Source: Streptococcus sp. 29887
GTDB lineage: Bacteria > Bacillota > Bacilli > Lactobacillales > Streptococcaceae
Length of the DNA: 64,000 bases
NCBI RefSeq assembly: GCF_032595075.1
Contig: NZ_CP118735.1
Coordinates: 1,330,001 to 1,394,000 of the forward strand
Direction of reading: 5' to 3'
Under the pieces are notes generated by a model. That model was not told the origin of the DNA, searched no databases, and worked only from the letters and a program-made list of their open reading frames with translations. Shown here piece by piece: positions 1 through 9,230 of this stretch (within the stretch, counting starts at the first letter, position 1; each line of letters starts with the position of its first letter). Both the position numbers and the translations under genes were made by a program.

Positions 1-7
1 CACTCAT
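1..7 (-). CDS. Start of a further eut-operon gene (partial)
   Basis: An ATG at 7-5 follows a strong ribosome binding site (GGAGG, 8 bases upstream) just after the eutH stop, so another gene of the operon begins here and leaves the window after two codons (M, S). In related loci eutQ often follows eutH, but nothing in two codons can show that. Confidence 0.5.
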
Positions 8-18
8 AAAGTCCTCCT

Positions 19-1116
19 CTACTCAGCTTCTTTTTTAGTGAGCACAAAAGCAAGTAGGACTGCTGTTACACCACCAACCAATTTTCCGACCATCATCGGA
101 AGAATCATATCTGGATTTTGACCAGCAGTGAAGCCCAAGTGATCGCCGATAACAAATGATGCTGATACAGCAAAGGCAACGTTAATAATCTTACCTCGTT
201 TGTCCATGTCTTTCATCATTTGGAACATGGCAATATTGTTGGCCAAAGATGCAACTAGGCCTGCTGCACCGACTTCATTCATACCAAGAGATTTACCAAT
301 TGCTGAGAGTGGTTTGTTGGCAACCTTTGTAAAGATAGCTACTAAACCAAAGGCTCCTGCTAAGGTCACTGCAATGGAACCAACTACACCAAAGGCTTCC
401 ATAAGAGTTTCAGCTCCACTCGGATAGAGGCTATTTAACCATTCATTACCTGTCAATAGCTGTGCTGCACCAAAGGCCAAACCGAGAGTTGCAATCACTA
501 CAATGATATGACCAAAAATCTCAAATCCTTTTATCATTCCATTTGGTGCTAATAATAGACCAACAAAAATCAATGCAGAAACAATCACTATTGGAATGAG
601 GTTAATCATCAATGTTCCTGCAGATAAGCCTGGAACCAAGAATCCTCCAACTAAACAACCCACCGGAACTGTCACTAAGCCGTATAAAATACCTCTAGCC
701 AATAGTGGACGATCATCTTTCTCGATGATTCCCAAGGCAACTGGGATAGTAAATACGATAGTTGGCCCCATCATAGAACCTAATACATAGGCAGCAAAGT
801 TTCCAACTACAGGATCATCAGCTAGACTAAGAGCTAATGGTGCTCCGCCCATATCGTTAGCAATGAATGTTGTAGCAAAAATAGATGGGTCTGCTCCAAC
901 CATGCCATATAGTGGGACAATAATTGGTTTGAGAATATCCGCTAATAATGGTGCAACAACCATAATACCGGCCATCGAAAGTGCCAAAGCCCCCATGGCC
1001 ATGATACCTTCCTCAAATTTTTCACTAAGTCCTAATTTCCCTCCGATACATTTATCAACTGCACCGACCAACATAAATAGGACCATGATGTAGATGATGA
1101 TTTCATTTATACTCAT
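19..1116 (-). CDS. eutH: Ethanolamine permease EutH
   Basis: A very hydrophobic membrane protein of 365 residues with about ten membrane-spanning stretches, matching the size and sequence character of EutH, which brings ethanolamine into the cell for the lyase EutBC. I chose the ATG at 1116 because AAGGGG lies 5-6 bases upstream; the longer frame begins MRRGI and lacks a ribosome site. It follows eutN by 27 bases and belongs to the eutG-to-eutH gene train. Family assignment is by recognition of the sequence and the operon context. Confidence 0.93.
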   Translation of the reverse strand: MSINEIIIYIMVLFMLVGAVDKCIGGKLGLSEKFEEGIMAMGALALSMAGIMVVAPLLADILKPIIVPLYGMVGADPSIFATTFIANDMGGAPLALSLADDPVVGNFAAYVLGSMMGPTIVFTIPVALGIIEKDDRPLLARGILYGLVTVPVGCLVGGFLVPGLSAGTLMINLIPIVIVSALIFVGLLLAPNGMIKGFEIFGHIIVVIATLGLAFGAAQLLTGNEWLNSLYPSGAETLMEAFGVVGSIAVTLAGAFGLVAIFTKVANKPLSAIGKSLGMNEVGAAGLVASLANNIAMFQMMKDMDKRGKIINVAFAVSASFVIGDHLGFTAGQNPDMILPMMVGKLVGGVTAVLLAFVLTKKEAE

Positions 1117-1143
1117 AATTCCCCTTCTCACTTTCTAGTGAAT

Positions 1144-1422
1144 TTATTCTGCATCAGCTGTGTACTCAACTTTGTCGATAATTGCGACAACGACCATATC
1201 AACAGGAACATTTTCTCTATTCAAGCTAACTCTAGCTGCACTGCCTGTAGTCACCATTACCTGATCACCTTCCCCAGCACCGATGCAATCTGCGACAACA
1301 ACCAAAGATGGATCTGTTTGTTGTTCATTTAGTTGGCGCTCGACCACTAAAAACTTCAATCCATTTAAGTTCTCATCTTTTCTAGTAGCCCAAAGACTCC
1401 CTTTTACTGTTCCAACAAACAT
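1144..1422 (-). CDS. eutN: Microcompartment vertex protein EutN
   Basis: 92 residues of the EutN/CcmL family, whose pentamers cap the vertices of bacterial microcompartment shells. The start MFVGTVKGSLWATRK is typical, as is the central VVADCIGAGEGDQV stretch. It is the only vertex-type protein in the window, so it should close the shell made by EutS, EutL, EutM and the tailed BMC protein. It lies 13 bases downstream of the eut-specific gene at 1436-2053. Confidence 0.95.
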   Translation of the reverse strand: MFVGTVKGSLWATRKDENLNGLKFLVVERQLNEQQTDPSLVVVADCIGAGEGDQVMVTTGSAARVSLNRENVPVDMVVVAIIDKVEYTADAE

Positions 1423-1435
1423 ACTCTCTCTCCTT

Positions 1436-2053
1436 TTATTCTATGATTGTTATTCTACGACGATTTAGATAGTCGCGCGCCAAGGCTGTTATAATGGTTC
1501 CCTTTTCAATATGAAACATTCCATCATCTTCCAAATCTAAGGCACGCAGCCTAGATTCTGTGATGAGTTTTGGTTTTTTAGAACCTTTATTCTCAGTAGT
1601 GTGATGAGTGGATTGAACCTCAATATGTTCTTGTTTCAATAAGGCTGGCAAGTCTTTCTGTGAGTAAAACTGCACACCATATTGCTCCAGTTTCAATTTT
1701 CTCTGAAGTAGTTCTTGGTAAAGCAACTTCTTGGCTGACTGTCTGTAGCACTCTAGGTCAAAAGATTCATTTGAAACCAGAACCTTTCTACCAGCTAATA
1801 GACTATTAACAACTTCCGTTTCTTCTGAACTATTGGGACAAAGCTGAGCAATTCGCAAGAGGGAATCTAAGGGCAAACCATTTGCAATAATATGCTCTGC
1901 CTCATCAATACCCTGCACAATACGGTATTCTTCTGAAAACCCGCTCACTGTCTTATCGCCAATAAGATACAGTTTGATGTGATGGGAACTACCATTAAGG
2001 CGGTCTAGAAGGCGATTGGTAATCTCTTGAACTAAAAATTCTAAATTATCCAT
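1436..2053 (-). CDS. Firmicute ethanolamine-utilization protein of unknown function
   Basis: 205 residues. It resembles a eut-operon-specific family of Firmicutes (the TIGR02536 type, from memory) with no assigned reaction. The first 20 residues (MDNLEFLVQEITNRLLDRLN) form an amphipathic helix of the kind that targets cargo into microcompartments. The last 40 residues (ITESRLRAL through the ITALARDYL stretch) resemble the small N-terminal domain seen in EutT and EutQ proteins. It lies between pduL-type eutD and eutN. Function unknown; a cargo or assembly protein is an inference. Confidence 0.75.
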   Translation of the reverse strand: MDNLEFLVQEITNRLLDRLNGSSHHIKLYLIGDKTVSGFSEEYRIVQGIDEAEHIIANGLPLDSLLRIAQLCPNSSEETEVVNSLLAGRKVLVSNESFDLECYRQSAKKLLYQELLQRKLKLEQYGVQFYSQKDLPALLKQEHIEVQSTHHTTENKGSKKPKLITESRLRALDLEDDGMFHIEKGTIITALARDYLNRRRITIIE

Positions 2054-2076
2054 TTTTAACCCTTTCTACCCCATCT

Positions 2077-2706
2077 CTATCCTTTTTTTATAATGCGACC
2101 ACGCATTCCTTTTTTAAATCCGCAAGCATTGGCTTCATCATAGTCAATGTGCATAAAGGTCGCAAACTTAGGGTGAACTCGAATGACTACATCATCAAAA
2201 ATTAGTCCTCGTTCTCCACCTACTTTTACTTGCACAATTTCCTTATTCACTACATTTGCTTTCGCGGCATCTTCTGGTGTCATATGAATATGACGTTTAG
2301 CAACAATCAATCCCTTATCCAGAGATACTACCTTACTTCCATTTATCAAGACAATCCCTGGAGTATCCTCAATCTGTCCGCTCTCACGAATAGGAGCATT
2401 GACACCTAGCTTCAAGCAATCTGTCAACGATACTTCAACTTGTGTCGCACCACGAACAGGACCGAGTATCACCACATTTTGGAAGGAACCTTTTGGACCT
2501 AAAATTGTCAAACGTTCTTTACAAGCAAATTGTCCAGGTTGGGATAAATCTTTGGCTTTGGTTAGAGAATAATCTTTTCCAAATAAGGTTTCTAAATCTT
2601 CTTGAGAAAGGTGGATATGGCGTCCACTCGCCTCAATTTCAAAACTTCCTTCTAATTCATCCTGAACTCTTGTAGCAATCTTATCAATTAGCTCTTTTAT
2701 TTCCAT
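2077..2706 (-). CDS. eutD: Phosphotransacylase, PduL type (EutD)
   Basis: PduL-family enzyme that converts acetyl-CoA and phosphate into acetyl-phosphate and CoA, recycling CoA inside the microcompartment after EutE. Both metal-binding histidine motifs of the family are visible: SGRHIHLS near residue 30 and AKRHIHMT near residue 140. The N-terminus MEIKELIDKIATRVQDEL is a typical amphipathic encapsulation helix. I chose ATG at 2706; a GTG nine bases upstream (2715) is also possible. This is not the Pta-type EutD of enterobacteria. Confidence 0.93.
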   Translation of the reverse strand: MEIKELIDKIATRVQDELEGSFEIEASGRHIHLSQEDLETLFGKDYSLTKAKDLSQPGQFACKERLTILGPKGSFQNVVILGPVRGATQVEVSLTDCLKLGVNAPIRESGQIEDTPGIVLINGSKVVSLDKGLIVAKRHIHMTPEDAAKANVVNKEIVQVKVGGERGLIFDDVVIRVHPKFATFMHIDYDEANACGFKKGMRGRIIKKG

Positions 2707-2725
2707 TCTAATCACACCTTACCTT

Positions 2726-3370
2726 TCACTCATCCATTGTCATCCATAGGAAAATCTGAGTAGAATGCAATAAATGAGTTAGCTTAGCCAAATATACATC
2801 ATTTTCTCGAGAACCTATCAGCGATAGCTCCTGTTCAAGCGTAGCTAAGGCTATGTAAGTTTCGTACAGAGCTAGTTTCCAGTTCGTTACAGCACAGGTT
2901 AAGGAAAGCTTTTTAAAATCCAGTTCCCTTTGCTGACTATATTCATCCAGTTCTGTCACCGACGGTAGTAGGTCATCATAATCGTGAAGTTCATCCAGTA
3001 TCTGACCAGATACCATACTTTCAATCGTTGTCAATACTTTGCTGACTTTCTCAAATTTTGATTGTTCGAATGAAAGATAGAGTTCACGTTTACTTTTAAG
3101 AAAATGTGGATACAGTGTCGTTAGACGAAATAATAGTGGATAGATTGCTGAATCTTCTAAAGTAGTTACTTTTTGATGTATCGCTTGTGGAGATGTCGTA
3201 AGTTGCTGATTATTGGAACGCGTTTGGACCACTCGAATATGATGGTCATTCAAGTAACTTCTTGCTGATGGAGTCAGTTTTTCATGTTCACCTAACTGGA
3301 AAACTCCTCCGTCAGCAATAGAAAGCTCCTTGAGTAGCTTTCTAATCTTTACTTCTGTAAAAACCGACAT
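2726..3370 (-). CDS. eutT: EutT-like corrinoid adenosyltransferase
   Basis: 214 residues. The N-terminus has the short domain shared by EutT and EutQ (the LTPSARSYLNDHHIRVV stretch near residue 30), followed by an all-helical region of the size expected for a cobalamin adenosyltransferase. EutT regenerates adenosylcobalamin for ethanolamine ammonia-lyase. The cysteine-rich metal site known from enterobacterial EutT (HX11CCX2C) is not visible, as in other Firmicute homologues as far as I recall. It sits between eutM and eutD. Two PduO-type adenosyltransferases are also present in the cob train (23049-23633 and 40080-40688). Confidence 0.75.
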   Translation of the reverse strand: MSVFTEVKIRKLLKELSIADGGVFQLGEHEKLTPSARSYLNDHHIRVVQTRSNNQQLTTSPQAIHQKVTTLEDSAIYPLLFRLTTLYPHFLKSKRELYLSFEQSKFEKVSKVLTTIESMVSGQILDELHDYDDLLPSVTELDEYSQQRELDFKKLSLTCAVTNWKLALYETYIALATLEQELSLIGSRENDVYLAKLTHLLHSTQIFLWMTMDE

Positions 3371-3451
3371 ACACTCACATCCTTTAACGATTTTTAATCA
3401 ACTGGCTACCCAAATCCTTTTACACATCTAGGTAGCCAGTACACTTACTCG

Positions 3452-3727
3452 CTATTTTGGTAAAATGACTTCTACTTCTGAATGTGGACGTGGGATGACG
3501 TGTACAGATACTAATTCGCCTACGTTTTCTGCTGCCGCTGCACCTGCATCTGTTGCAGCTTTAACAGCGCCAACATCTCCACGTACCAATACAGTCACCA
3601 AGCCGCCACCAACTTGTTCTTTACCAACAAGGGTAACGTTTGCTGCTTTGACCATTGCATCTGCTGCCTCGATTGCGCCAACCAAGCCGCGTGTTTCTAC
3701 CATTCCTAATGCGTTTGCACTTGCCAT
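3452..3727 (-). CDS. eutM: Microcompartment shell hexamer protein EutM, copy 1
   Basis: 91-residue single-domain BMC protein beginning [17 protein letters not shown], the canonical EutM/PduA start; its hexamers tile the shell facets. The ribosome site GGAGG is 7-8 bases upstream of the ATG at 3727. It is 91 residues long against 97 for the copy at 3747-4040, and identical to that copy through residue 90; the other copy adds a short charged tail. See the repeat entries: the two genes differ at about five silent positions. Confidence 0.96.
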   Translation of the reverse strand: MASANALGMVETRGLVGAIEAADAMVKAANVTLVGKEQVGGGLVTVLVRGDVGAVKAATDAGAAAAENVGELVSVHVIPRPHSEVEVILPK

Positions 3728-3740
3728 TGTTATGTCCTCC
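3458..3740. repeat. Tandem duplication of eutM, unit 1
   Basis: A 283-base unit repeated in the same direction 313 bases away at 3771-4053. By eye, only about seven bases differ over the aligned length: five silent changes in the coding part and a few at the edges. The repeat includes the ribosome binding site, so the whole translation unit was duplicated. Near identity means either a recent duplication or continuing gene conversion. Confidence 0.93.
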
Positions 3741-3746
3741 GATTTT

Positions 3747-4040
3747 TTATTCTTCTTCTTTTTTAGCTTGTGGTAAAATAACTTCTACTTCTGAATGTGG
3801 ACGTGGGATGACGTGTACAGATACCAACTCACCTACATTTTCTGCTGCCGCTGCACCTGCATCTGTTGCAGCTTTAACAGCGCCAACATCTCCACGTACC
3901 AATACAGTCACCAAGCCGCCACCAACTTGTTCTTTACCAACAAGGGTAACGTTTGCTGCTTTGACCATTGCATCTGCTGCCTCGATTGCACCAACCAAGC
4001 CGCGTGTTTCTACCATTCCTAATGCGTTTGCACTTGCCAT
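3747..4040 (-). CDS. eutM: Microcompartment shell hexamer protein EutM, copy 2
   Basis: 97-residue BMC protein, the same as its downstream neighbour except for the last seven residues (QAKKEEE instead of K). I chose the ATG at 4040, preceded by GGAGG; the longer open frame starts with TTG inside that ribosome site and is not credible. It follows eutE after 25 bases. Two gene copies probably raise the dose of the main facet protein. Confidence 0.95.
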   Translation of the reverse strand: MASANALGMVETRGLVGAIEAADAMVKAANVTLVGKEQVGGGLVTVLVRGDVGAVKAATDAGAAAAENVGELVSVHVIPRPHSEVEVILPQAKKEEE

Positions 4041-4053
4041 TGTTATGACCTCC
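3771..4053. repeat. Tandem duplication of eutM, unit 2
   Basis: Partner of the unit at 3458-3740 in direct orientation. The space between the units holds only the C-terminal tail codons of copy 2 and the spacer. Confidence 0.93.
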
Positions 4054-4065
4054 AAAAATTATTTT

Positions 4066-5571
4066 TTATTGACTTAATTTAGCTAATACTTGTTTTACAA
4101 GTAGTTCAACCAGTTCATCTTCTTTAAGACTTGAAGATGAGAGCGTTTCCCTTGTTGCTTCCGCAACTGTTCCCTTATAACTATCCATCAAATTTTCTGC
4201 TTTTAAGAAATCTGTGTATTCAGATGTTCCGTAAGCAACTCGACGGATATTGTAAAGGTTGTGTGGACTAACGTTATCAGATGTTGCACTTCCTCCGACT
4301 GCTCCACATCCTAAGGTGAAGGCTGGGAACAAACCTGTTGTGCCACCAACACCACCAAGAGCTGCAGGGGTGTTGACTAATAGACGGGAAACTGGTTTTT
4401 TCAGGGCGAACTCACGAATAATCTCATCATTCTTAGAGTGGATGGACAGGGTATGTCCAACCCCTTCATGATGCAGAATTTTAATACTTAAATCACAAGC
4501 CTCTTCCCAGGTTTTAACAGTATAGAAACCAAGAATTGGAGCTAGTTTTTCCATTGAATATGGTGCATCTTTTCCAACTCGTGTTTCTTCTGCAATCAAG
4601 ACCCTTGCGTCTGCTGGTACCGAGATACCTGCTCGTTCAGCAACGATTTGTGGTGTCTTACCAACCATTTTCGGGTTCATTGCACCGCTTGGAAGAATGA
4701 TAAACTCTCCCAATTTTTTAGCATCAGCAGGTGGTAAGAAGTAAGCACCTTGCTTTTTAAATTCTGCGATAACAATATCTTTCATGTCCTCTTCAACAAT
4801 GACAGATTGCTCAGAGGCACAAATCACACCATTATCAAAGGTTTTAGACTCAATAATATGACGAACAGCTGTTGGAATATCCGCACTCCGTTCGATAAAG
4901 GCTGGTCCATTACCAGGTCCTACACCAATCGCAGGAGTTCCAGATGAATAAGCTGCTTTTACCATAGCTGTACCACCCGTTGCCAAAATAAGATTTGTAT
5001 CTTTGTGGCGCATGAGCTCATTAGTTGCTGCAATGGAAGTCTTTTCGATAACACTGATGGCTCCATCTGGACAGCCAGCTGTTTTAGCAGCGCGTTTAAT
5101 AATTTCCACTGTTTCAACAATACACTTCAAGGCGCTTGGGTGTGGAGAAAATACAATACTGTTTCCAGCCTTCAAGGAGATGAGGGCTTTATACATGACA
5201 GTAGAGGTCGGGTTTGTCGAAGGAATCAGACCAGCAATCACACCAACTGGTACACCAACTTCGATAATCTTTTTCTCTGTATCTTCGCGCAAGATACCTA
5301 CAGTCCTCATATTCTTGATATGCTCCAGAAGCACCTTTGAAGCCACTGTATTTTTGATAACTTTATCCTGCCAGCGACCAAATCCAGTTTCTTCAACAGC
5401 CATCTTAGCCAGTCGTTCACGCTCATCGTAACAAGCTTTTGCAACGACTTTGACAATCGTATCAATCTGTTCTTGGGACATCTGCGCTAGTTCACGTTGA
5501 GCATTTTTTGCTTGGCGAACAAGGTTGCGAACTTCCTGTATTGATACTAAATCCTTATCTTCTAAGTACAT
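4066..5571 (-). CDS. eutE: CoA-acylating acetaldehyde dehydrogenase EutE
   Basis: 501 residues, aldehyde dehydrogenase superfamily, EutE/PduP type: oxidises acetaldehyde to acetyl-CoA with NAD+ inside the microcompartment. The catalytic cysteine lies in VICASEQ near residue 250. After the normal domain there is a serine-rich linker and a C-terminal amphipathic helix (KEDELVELLVKQVLAKLSQ), which looks like an encapsulation peptide placed at the C-terminus. It lies 6 bases downstream of the tailed BMC gene. Confidence 0.96.
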   Translation of the reverse strand: MYLEDKDLVSIQEVRNLVRQAKNAQRELAQMSQEQIDTIVKVVAKACYDERERLAKMAVEETGFGRWQDKVIKNTVASKVLLEHIKNMRTVGILREDTEKKIIEVGVPVGVIAGLIPSTNPTSTVMYKALISLKAGNSIVFSPHPSALKCIVETVEIIKRAAKTAGCPDGAISVIEKTSIAATNELMRHKDTNLILATGGTAMVKAAYSSGTPAIGVGPGNGPAFIERSADIPTAVRHIIESKTFDNGVICASEQSVIVEEDMKDIVIAEFKKQGAYFLPPADAKKLGEFIILPSGAMNPKMVGKTPQIVAERAGISVPADARVLIAEETRVGKDAPYSMEKLAPILGFYTVKTWEEACDLSIKILHHEGVGHTLSIHSKNDEIIREFALKKPVSRLLVNTPAALGGVGGTTGLFPAFTLGCGAVGGSATSDNVSPHNLYNIRRVAYGTSEYTDFLKAENLMDSYKGTVAEATRETLSSSSLKEDELVELLVKQVLAKLSQ

Positions 5572-5577
5572 TCAGTA

Positions 5578-6240
5578 TTACTCCTTTCTAGAGAGTTCCA
5601 TCAAGGCTTGGACAAGCTGACGCTTGTTAGCAAATTTTATTTCTTTTTTGCTTAATTGAATATCTTTTTCACGGTAGGCAATGCTTCTGAGTTTGACAAC
5701 TTTTAATTTTTCCAGCTCTGTTTGTGAAAACTTAGGAACAAAAGGTGTTTCGACCGCTTCCTCTTCTATGCTTGTAGGCATTTCCGCTACTTCCGTTGTT
5801 TCAGTAGCTTCTTCATTAACTAGCTCTGTCCTTTCTGATGGCTCAGGGCTAGCTACAAGATTTGCAGAAACAGCAACCTCTTCCTTCGATTGTGCGAGAG
5901 GCACAGCTTGCTCTACGGCAATAGCTCGCTCTTCGACTGGAAGAGGCTCTTCTTTTTTGAGTTTCTTCTCAGCCCTAATCAATTTTTCAGTCTGCTCATC
6001 CATGCTAGCAATGACATGGCTACCACGATAAAAAGATTTATTTTCGAGTTCTGCGACTGCAGCAGCTACTGCTGCTTTTACAGCGCCAACATCTCCTGTA
6101 ATATGTACGGTATTCAAACCAGATTTGATTTTCTCAATATTGATAATGGAGACATTGGCTGCTTTTACAGCTAGGTCGGCAGCTACAACAGCACCTAGAT
6201 ACCCTTTTACTTCAATTAGTCCTAGTGCTCTTTTAGCCAT
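5578..6240 (-). CDS. BMC shell protein with long C-terminal extension (EutK-like position)
   Basis: 220 residues. Residues 1-90 are a BMC domain (MAKRALGLIEVKGYLGAVVA). Residues 90-170 are a low-complexity, Glu/Val/Thr-rich linker. The last 45 residues (LEKLKVVKLRSIAYREKD onward, ending RQLVQALMELSRKE) look like a small helix-extended-helix fold, similar to SAP or Rho-N type nucleic-acid-binding modules. Enterobacterial EutK also joins a BMC domain to a nucleic-acid-binding-like tail, but this tail is not obviously homologous. The tail might bind cargo or nucleic acid; that is inference. Confidence 0.85.
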   Translation of the reverse strand: MAKRALGLIEVKGYLGAVVAADLAVKAANVSIINIEKIKSGLNTVHITGDVGAVKAAVAAAVAELENKSFYRGSHVIASMDEQTEKLIRAEKKLKKEEPLPVEERAIAVEQAVPLAQSKEEVAVSANLVASPEPSERTELVNEEATETTEVAEMPTSIEEEAVETPFVPKFSQTELEKLKVVKLRSIAYREKDIQLSKKEIKFANKRQLVQALMELSRKE

Positions 6241-6251
6241 CTAATCCCCCT

Positions 6252-6905
6252 TTAATAATTCTTCGGGTTGCTTGCAATAGAGATGACTGTTCTAGCAAAG
6301 GCATCACAGGCAGCTCTACAAGCTGATTGCGAACCTACGAGAAGACCTCCAGCAAAGTTTGTTTCACTTGGTGGACCATAGAAGGCACCAATGGTTACAT
6401 CGGAAGCTTTTAGAGCCGCATCTAGACCAACCATGGCTTCGGCTGGCGGTGCAATCAAGTAGGCAATGGCGGTTCCTTCATCTGCATTTGCACCTTGGGA
6501 AAGATAAGAACCTGCACGGGAAACACAATGGGCAAAATATGGGATAGTATTGTCATCATTAGCACTATAGAAGCTTGCGCCATTTTCAATTTCATAAATG
6601 GCAACATCCAAGCCACTCCGAACTTCTTCGGGAGTTGGACCTGCTAAGATACCAATGACTTCACCAGCCAATTTAGTTGATGCATTCCCAGCACCCGCGT
6701 ACATACTTCTAGCGTAAACCACTTCAACATCTGCAGACTTGGTTGCTTCATCCAGTGCAACATAGGTTACATCATCACAATCTGAAGTAATAATTCCCAA
6801 ACTTCGATGATGAGGTTTTAACTCCAAAGAAGCAGCCAGACTGGCATCAACATTGGAAATAAGTAGAGCACTAAGAACAGATGCTCCCAAACGTTCGTTT
6901 ATCAC
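6252..6905 (-). CDS. eutL: Microcompartment shell trimer protein EutL
   Basis: 217 residues with two fused BMC domains, as in EutL, which forms trimers with a gated central pore in the shell facet. The start MINERLGASVLSALLISNVD and the SFYSANDDNTIPYFAHCVSR stretch are typical of the family. It follows eutC with a short 15-base gap and precedes the tailed BMC gene. Confidence 0.95.
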   Translation of the reverse strand: MINERLGASVLSALLISNVDASLAASLELKPHHRSLGIITSDCDDVTYVALDEATKSADVEVVYARSMYAGAGNASTKLAGEVIGILAGPTPEEVRSGLDVAIYEIENGASFYSANDDNTIPYFAHCVSRAGSYLSQGANADEGTAIAYLIAPPAEAMVGLDAALKASDVTIGAFYGPPSETNFAGGLLVGSQSACRAACDAFARTVISIASNPKNY

Positions 6906-6920
6906 AATAGGACCTCCTTT

Positions 6921-7814
6921 TTATTTCAAATCAACACCTGATTTTTTATTGTCCAAAATCTTTTTAATGATTTCCGCAACATATGCCCCTGCCTCTACCG
7001 CAGGAGTTCCACCTTTGTGAATATTGGATACAACAGTCCGACGTGATTCGGGCATCCCCATCGTTGGTCTATAGGCCAAGTAGGCACTCATAGATTCTGC
7101 TGTTACCAATCCTGGACGTTCGCCAATCAAGATACAAACAACTTCTGCACCTGTCAATTCTGCAATGTGATCCATAGCTCCAACACGAGAGTGTTTGATA
7201 AAGAGTACTTCGTCGAATTCTAGACCAAACATTTTCAAACCTTGCTTCAAAGCTGGAAGGAAATCTCTTACGTTTGCTTCAATGGCTGACGAGCTCAATC
7301 CATCACCGACAACAATTTGAACTTTGGCATTCTTCTTACAGCTGTTTTTGATAATTTCCTGCTGATCTTCTGGGAAAATTCTTCCCAAATCAGGTCGAGT
7401 TAGGTATTCGTCCTTAGAAGAAGCCTTGGTATGGACAGGAATAAAGCCCATCTCTTTGACAAAATCTTCTGATACATAGGAGAATACTGCATCTTGAGCT
7501 GCAGCATGGTCTGCTCTAAAGCGCAGAATTGTTTGTGTTTTATAGCGATTTCCTGCTCTCCACAAACCTAAACGAGCTGGCGTAAATTGTTTAATCTTGC
7601 GATAAGCCTCTTCATTGATCGCGTTTGGAATAAGGAATTGTTTCTGAATATCCACCTCGGTAATATCAGGAATGATTCCATCTTCAATTTGGCTATCTTC
7701 TTGCTTCGGTTGATGTGAAGAGGAAGGCGTGTCCATTTTTTCTGGTACAACTGGCGTTTCAGTTATTTCATTCAAAATGGAACGAATCATTTCTTTTAAT
7801 TCTAGTTCATTCAC
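6921..7814 (-). CDS. eutC: Ethanolamine ammonia-lyase small subunit EutC
   Basis: 297 residues. EutC with EutB forms the adenosylcobalamin-dependent enzyme that splits ethanolamine into acetaldehyde and ammonia. The first 17 residues ([17 protein letters not shown]) are a clear encapsulation helix, followed by a flexible acidic linker to about residue 55 and then the conserved catalytic-subunit fold ([37 protein letters not shown]). Directly downstream of eutB. Confidence 0.97.
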   Translation of the reverse strand: MNELELKEMIRSILNEITETPVVPEKMDTPSSSHQPKQEDSQIEDGIIPDITEVDIQKQFLIPNAINEEAYRKIKQFTPARLGLWRAGNRYKTQTILRFRADHAAAQDAVFSYVSEDFVKEMGFIPVHTKASSKDEYLTRPDLGRIFPEDQQEIIKNSCKKNAKVQIVVGDGLSSSAIEANVRDFLPALKQGLKMFGLEFDEVLFIKHSRVGAMDHIAELTGAEVVCILIGERPGLVTAESMSAYLAYRPTMGMPESRRTVVSNIHKGGTPAVEAGAYVAEIIKKILDNKKSGVDLK

Positions 7815-7826
7815 AGTAACTTCCTC

Positions 7827-9200
7827 CTATATTTTTGACTTCATAAAGACAGAGCCATCACCACCAATTTCAGTCAGATGACCATCTTTCATCAAGCCCA
7901 TATTTTCCATCCAAATTTCAAATTCTTTGATTGGACGCTTGCCTAACAAGTCACGCATGGTAGCGGTTTCATGATAGCCAGTTGTTTGGTAGTTCAACAT
8001 GATGTCATCACCATGTGGAATAGCCATGATATAGTTGACACCTGCAGCACCGAGGAGAACAAGTAGGTTTTCAGCATCGTTTTGATCAGCTTTCATGTGG
8101 TTGGTGTAACAGATATCACATCCCATTGAAATACCTGTCAATTTACCCATGAAGTGGTCTTCCAAACCTGCACGGATAACTTGTTTGGAATCGTAGAGGT
8201 ACTCTGGACCAATGAAACCAACTACAGTATTAACAAGGAATGGATCGAAACGTTTTGCAAAACCATAACAACGTGCTTCCATAGTTACTTGGTCAGCTCC
8301 ATGATGGGCATCTGAGGACAATTCTGATCCCTGACCTGTTTCAAAGTACATAACGTTTGGACCTGCTGCTGTACCTACTTTCAAGGCTGTGTCACGAGCC
8401 TCTTGGATGATTTTAGCATCAAAACCAAATGCTGTATTTCCTTTCTCAGATCCAGCAATAGACTGGAAGACCAATCCTGTCGGAGCTCCCTGATTCATGG
8501 CCTCAATCTGTGTCGTTACATGGGCCAGCACGCAATGCTGAGTTGGAATTTTATATTCTTCAATAAAGTCATTGAACTTATGCAAAATCCGTTTGGTACT
8601 TTCTACTGAATCATCAACTGGGTTCAAACCAAGCAAGGCATCTCCACATCCATAAGCAAAGCCTTCCATGGTTGAAGCCATGATTCCATCAGGATCATCC
8701 GTCGTGTGGTTAGGCTGCAAGCGAGATGAGAAGGTACCTGGAACACCAATGGTAGTATTTGCAGTCTTAGTAATGACAATCTTTTGCGCTGCTACAATCA
8801 AGTCTAAGTTGGTCATGAGCTTAGCTACTGCAGCAACCATTTCTGAAGTTAAACCACGTGACAACCATTGAATATCAATATTTGTTGTTTTATTATCAAG
8901 AATCCACTCACGCAGTTCTTCAACCGTCCAGTTTTTGATTTTTTCATAGGTCCGAAGATTAACATCGTCAATGATAATGCGCGTTACTTCATCCTCTTCA
9001 TAAGGAACAACTGGGTTATTAAACAAATCAGAAAGTTTGAGCTGAGCCAAAACAACCTTAGCTGCTACACGTTCTTCTGCAGACTCTGCAGCAACGCCAG
9101 CCAAATGATCTCCTGATTTGAATTCATTAGCCTTGGCCAAGACTTCTTTAACAGAATGAAATTCATAGACTCGACCAAATAACTTCGTTTTTAATATCAT
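7827..9200 (-). CDS. eutB: Ethanolamine ammonia-lyase large subunit EutB
   Basis: 457 residues, the usual length. EutB holds the active site for the radical deamination of ethanolamine. It starts MILKTKLFGRVYEFHSVKEVL and contains the strongly conserved QPNHTTDDPDGIMASTMEG and CDICYTNHMKADQND stretches. It lies between eutA, the reactivase, and eutC, as in most eut operons. Confidence 0.98.
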   Translation of the reverse strand: MILKTKLFGRVYEFHSVKEVLAKANEFKSGDHLAGVAAESAEERVAAKVVLAQLKLSDLFNNPVVPYEEDEVTRIIIDDVNLRTYEKIKNWTVEELREWILDNKTTNIDIQWLSRGLTSEMVAAVAKLMTNLDLIVAAQKIVITKTANTTIGVPGTFSSRLQPNHTTDDPDGIMASTMEGFAYGCGDALLGLNPVDDSVESTKRILHKFNDFIEEYKIPTQHCVLAHVTTQIEAMNQGAPTGLVFQSIAGSEKGNTAFGFDAKIIQEARDTALKVGTAAGPNVMYFETGQGSELSSDAHHGADQVTMEARCYGFAKRFDPFLVNTVVGFIGPEYLYDSKQVIRAGLEDHFMGKLTGISMGCDICYTNHMKADQNDAENLLVLLGAAGVNYIMAIPHGDDIMLNYQTTGYHETATMRDLLGKRPIKEFEIWMENMGLMKDGHLTEIGGDGSVFMKSKI

Positions 9201-9230
9201 TAAATTTATCCTCCTTTTGATATTGACTAC

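Noticed and set aside
3465-4077. Plus-strand frames of 103 and 140 codons over the eutM genes
   Set aside because: They are antisense shadows of the duplicated BMC genes, rich in Ser/Thr/Pro, with no ribosome sites.
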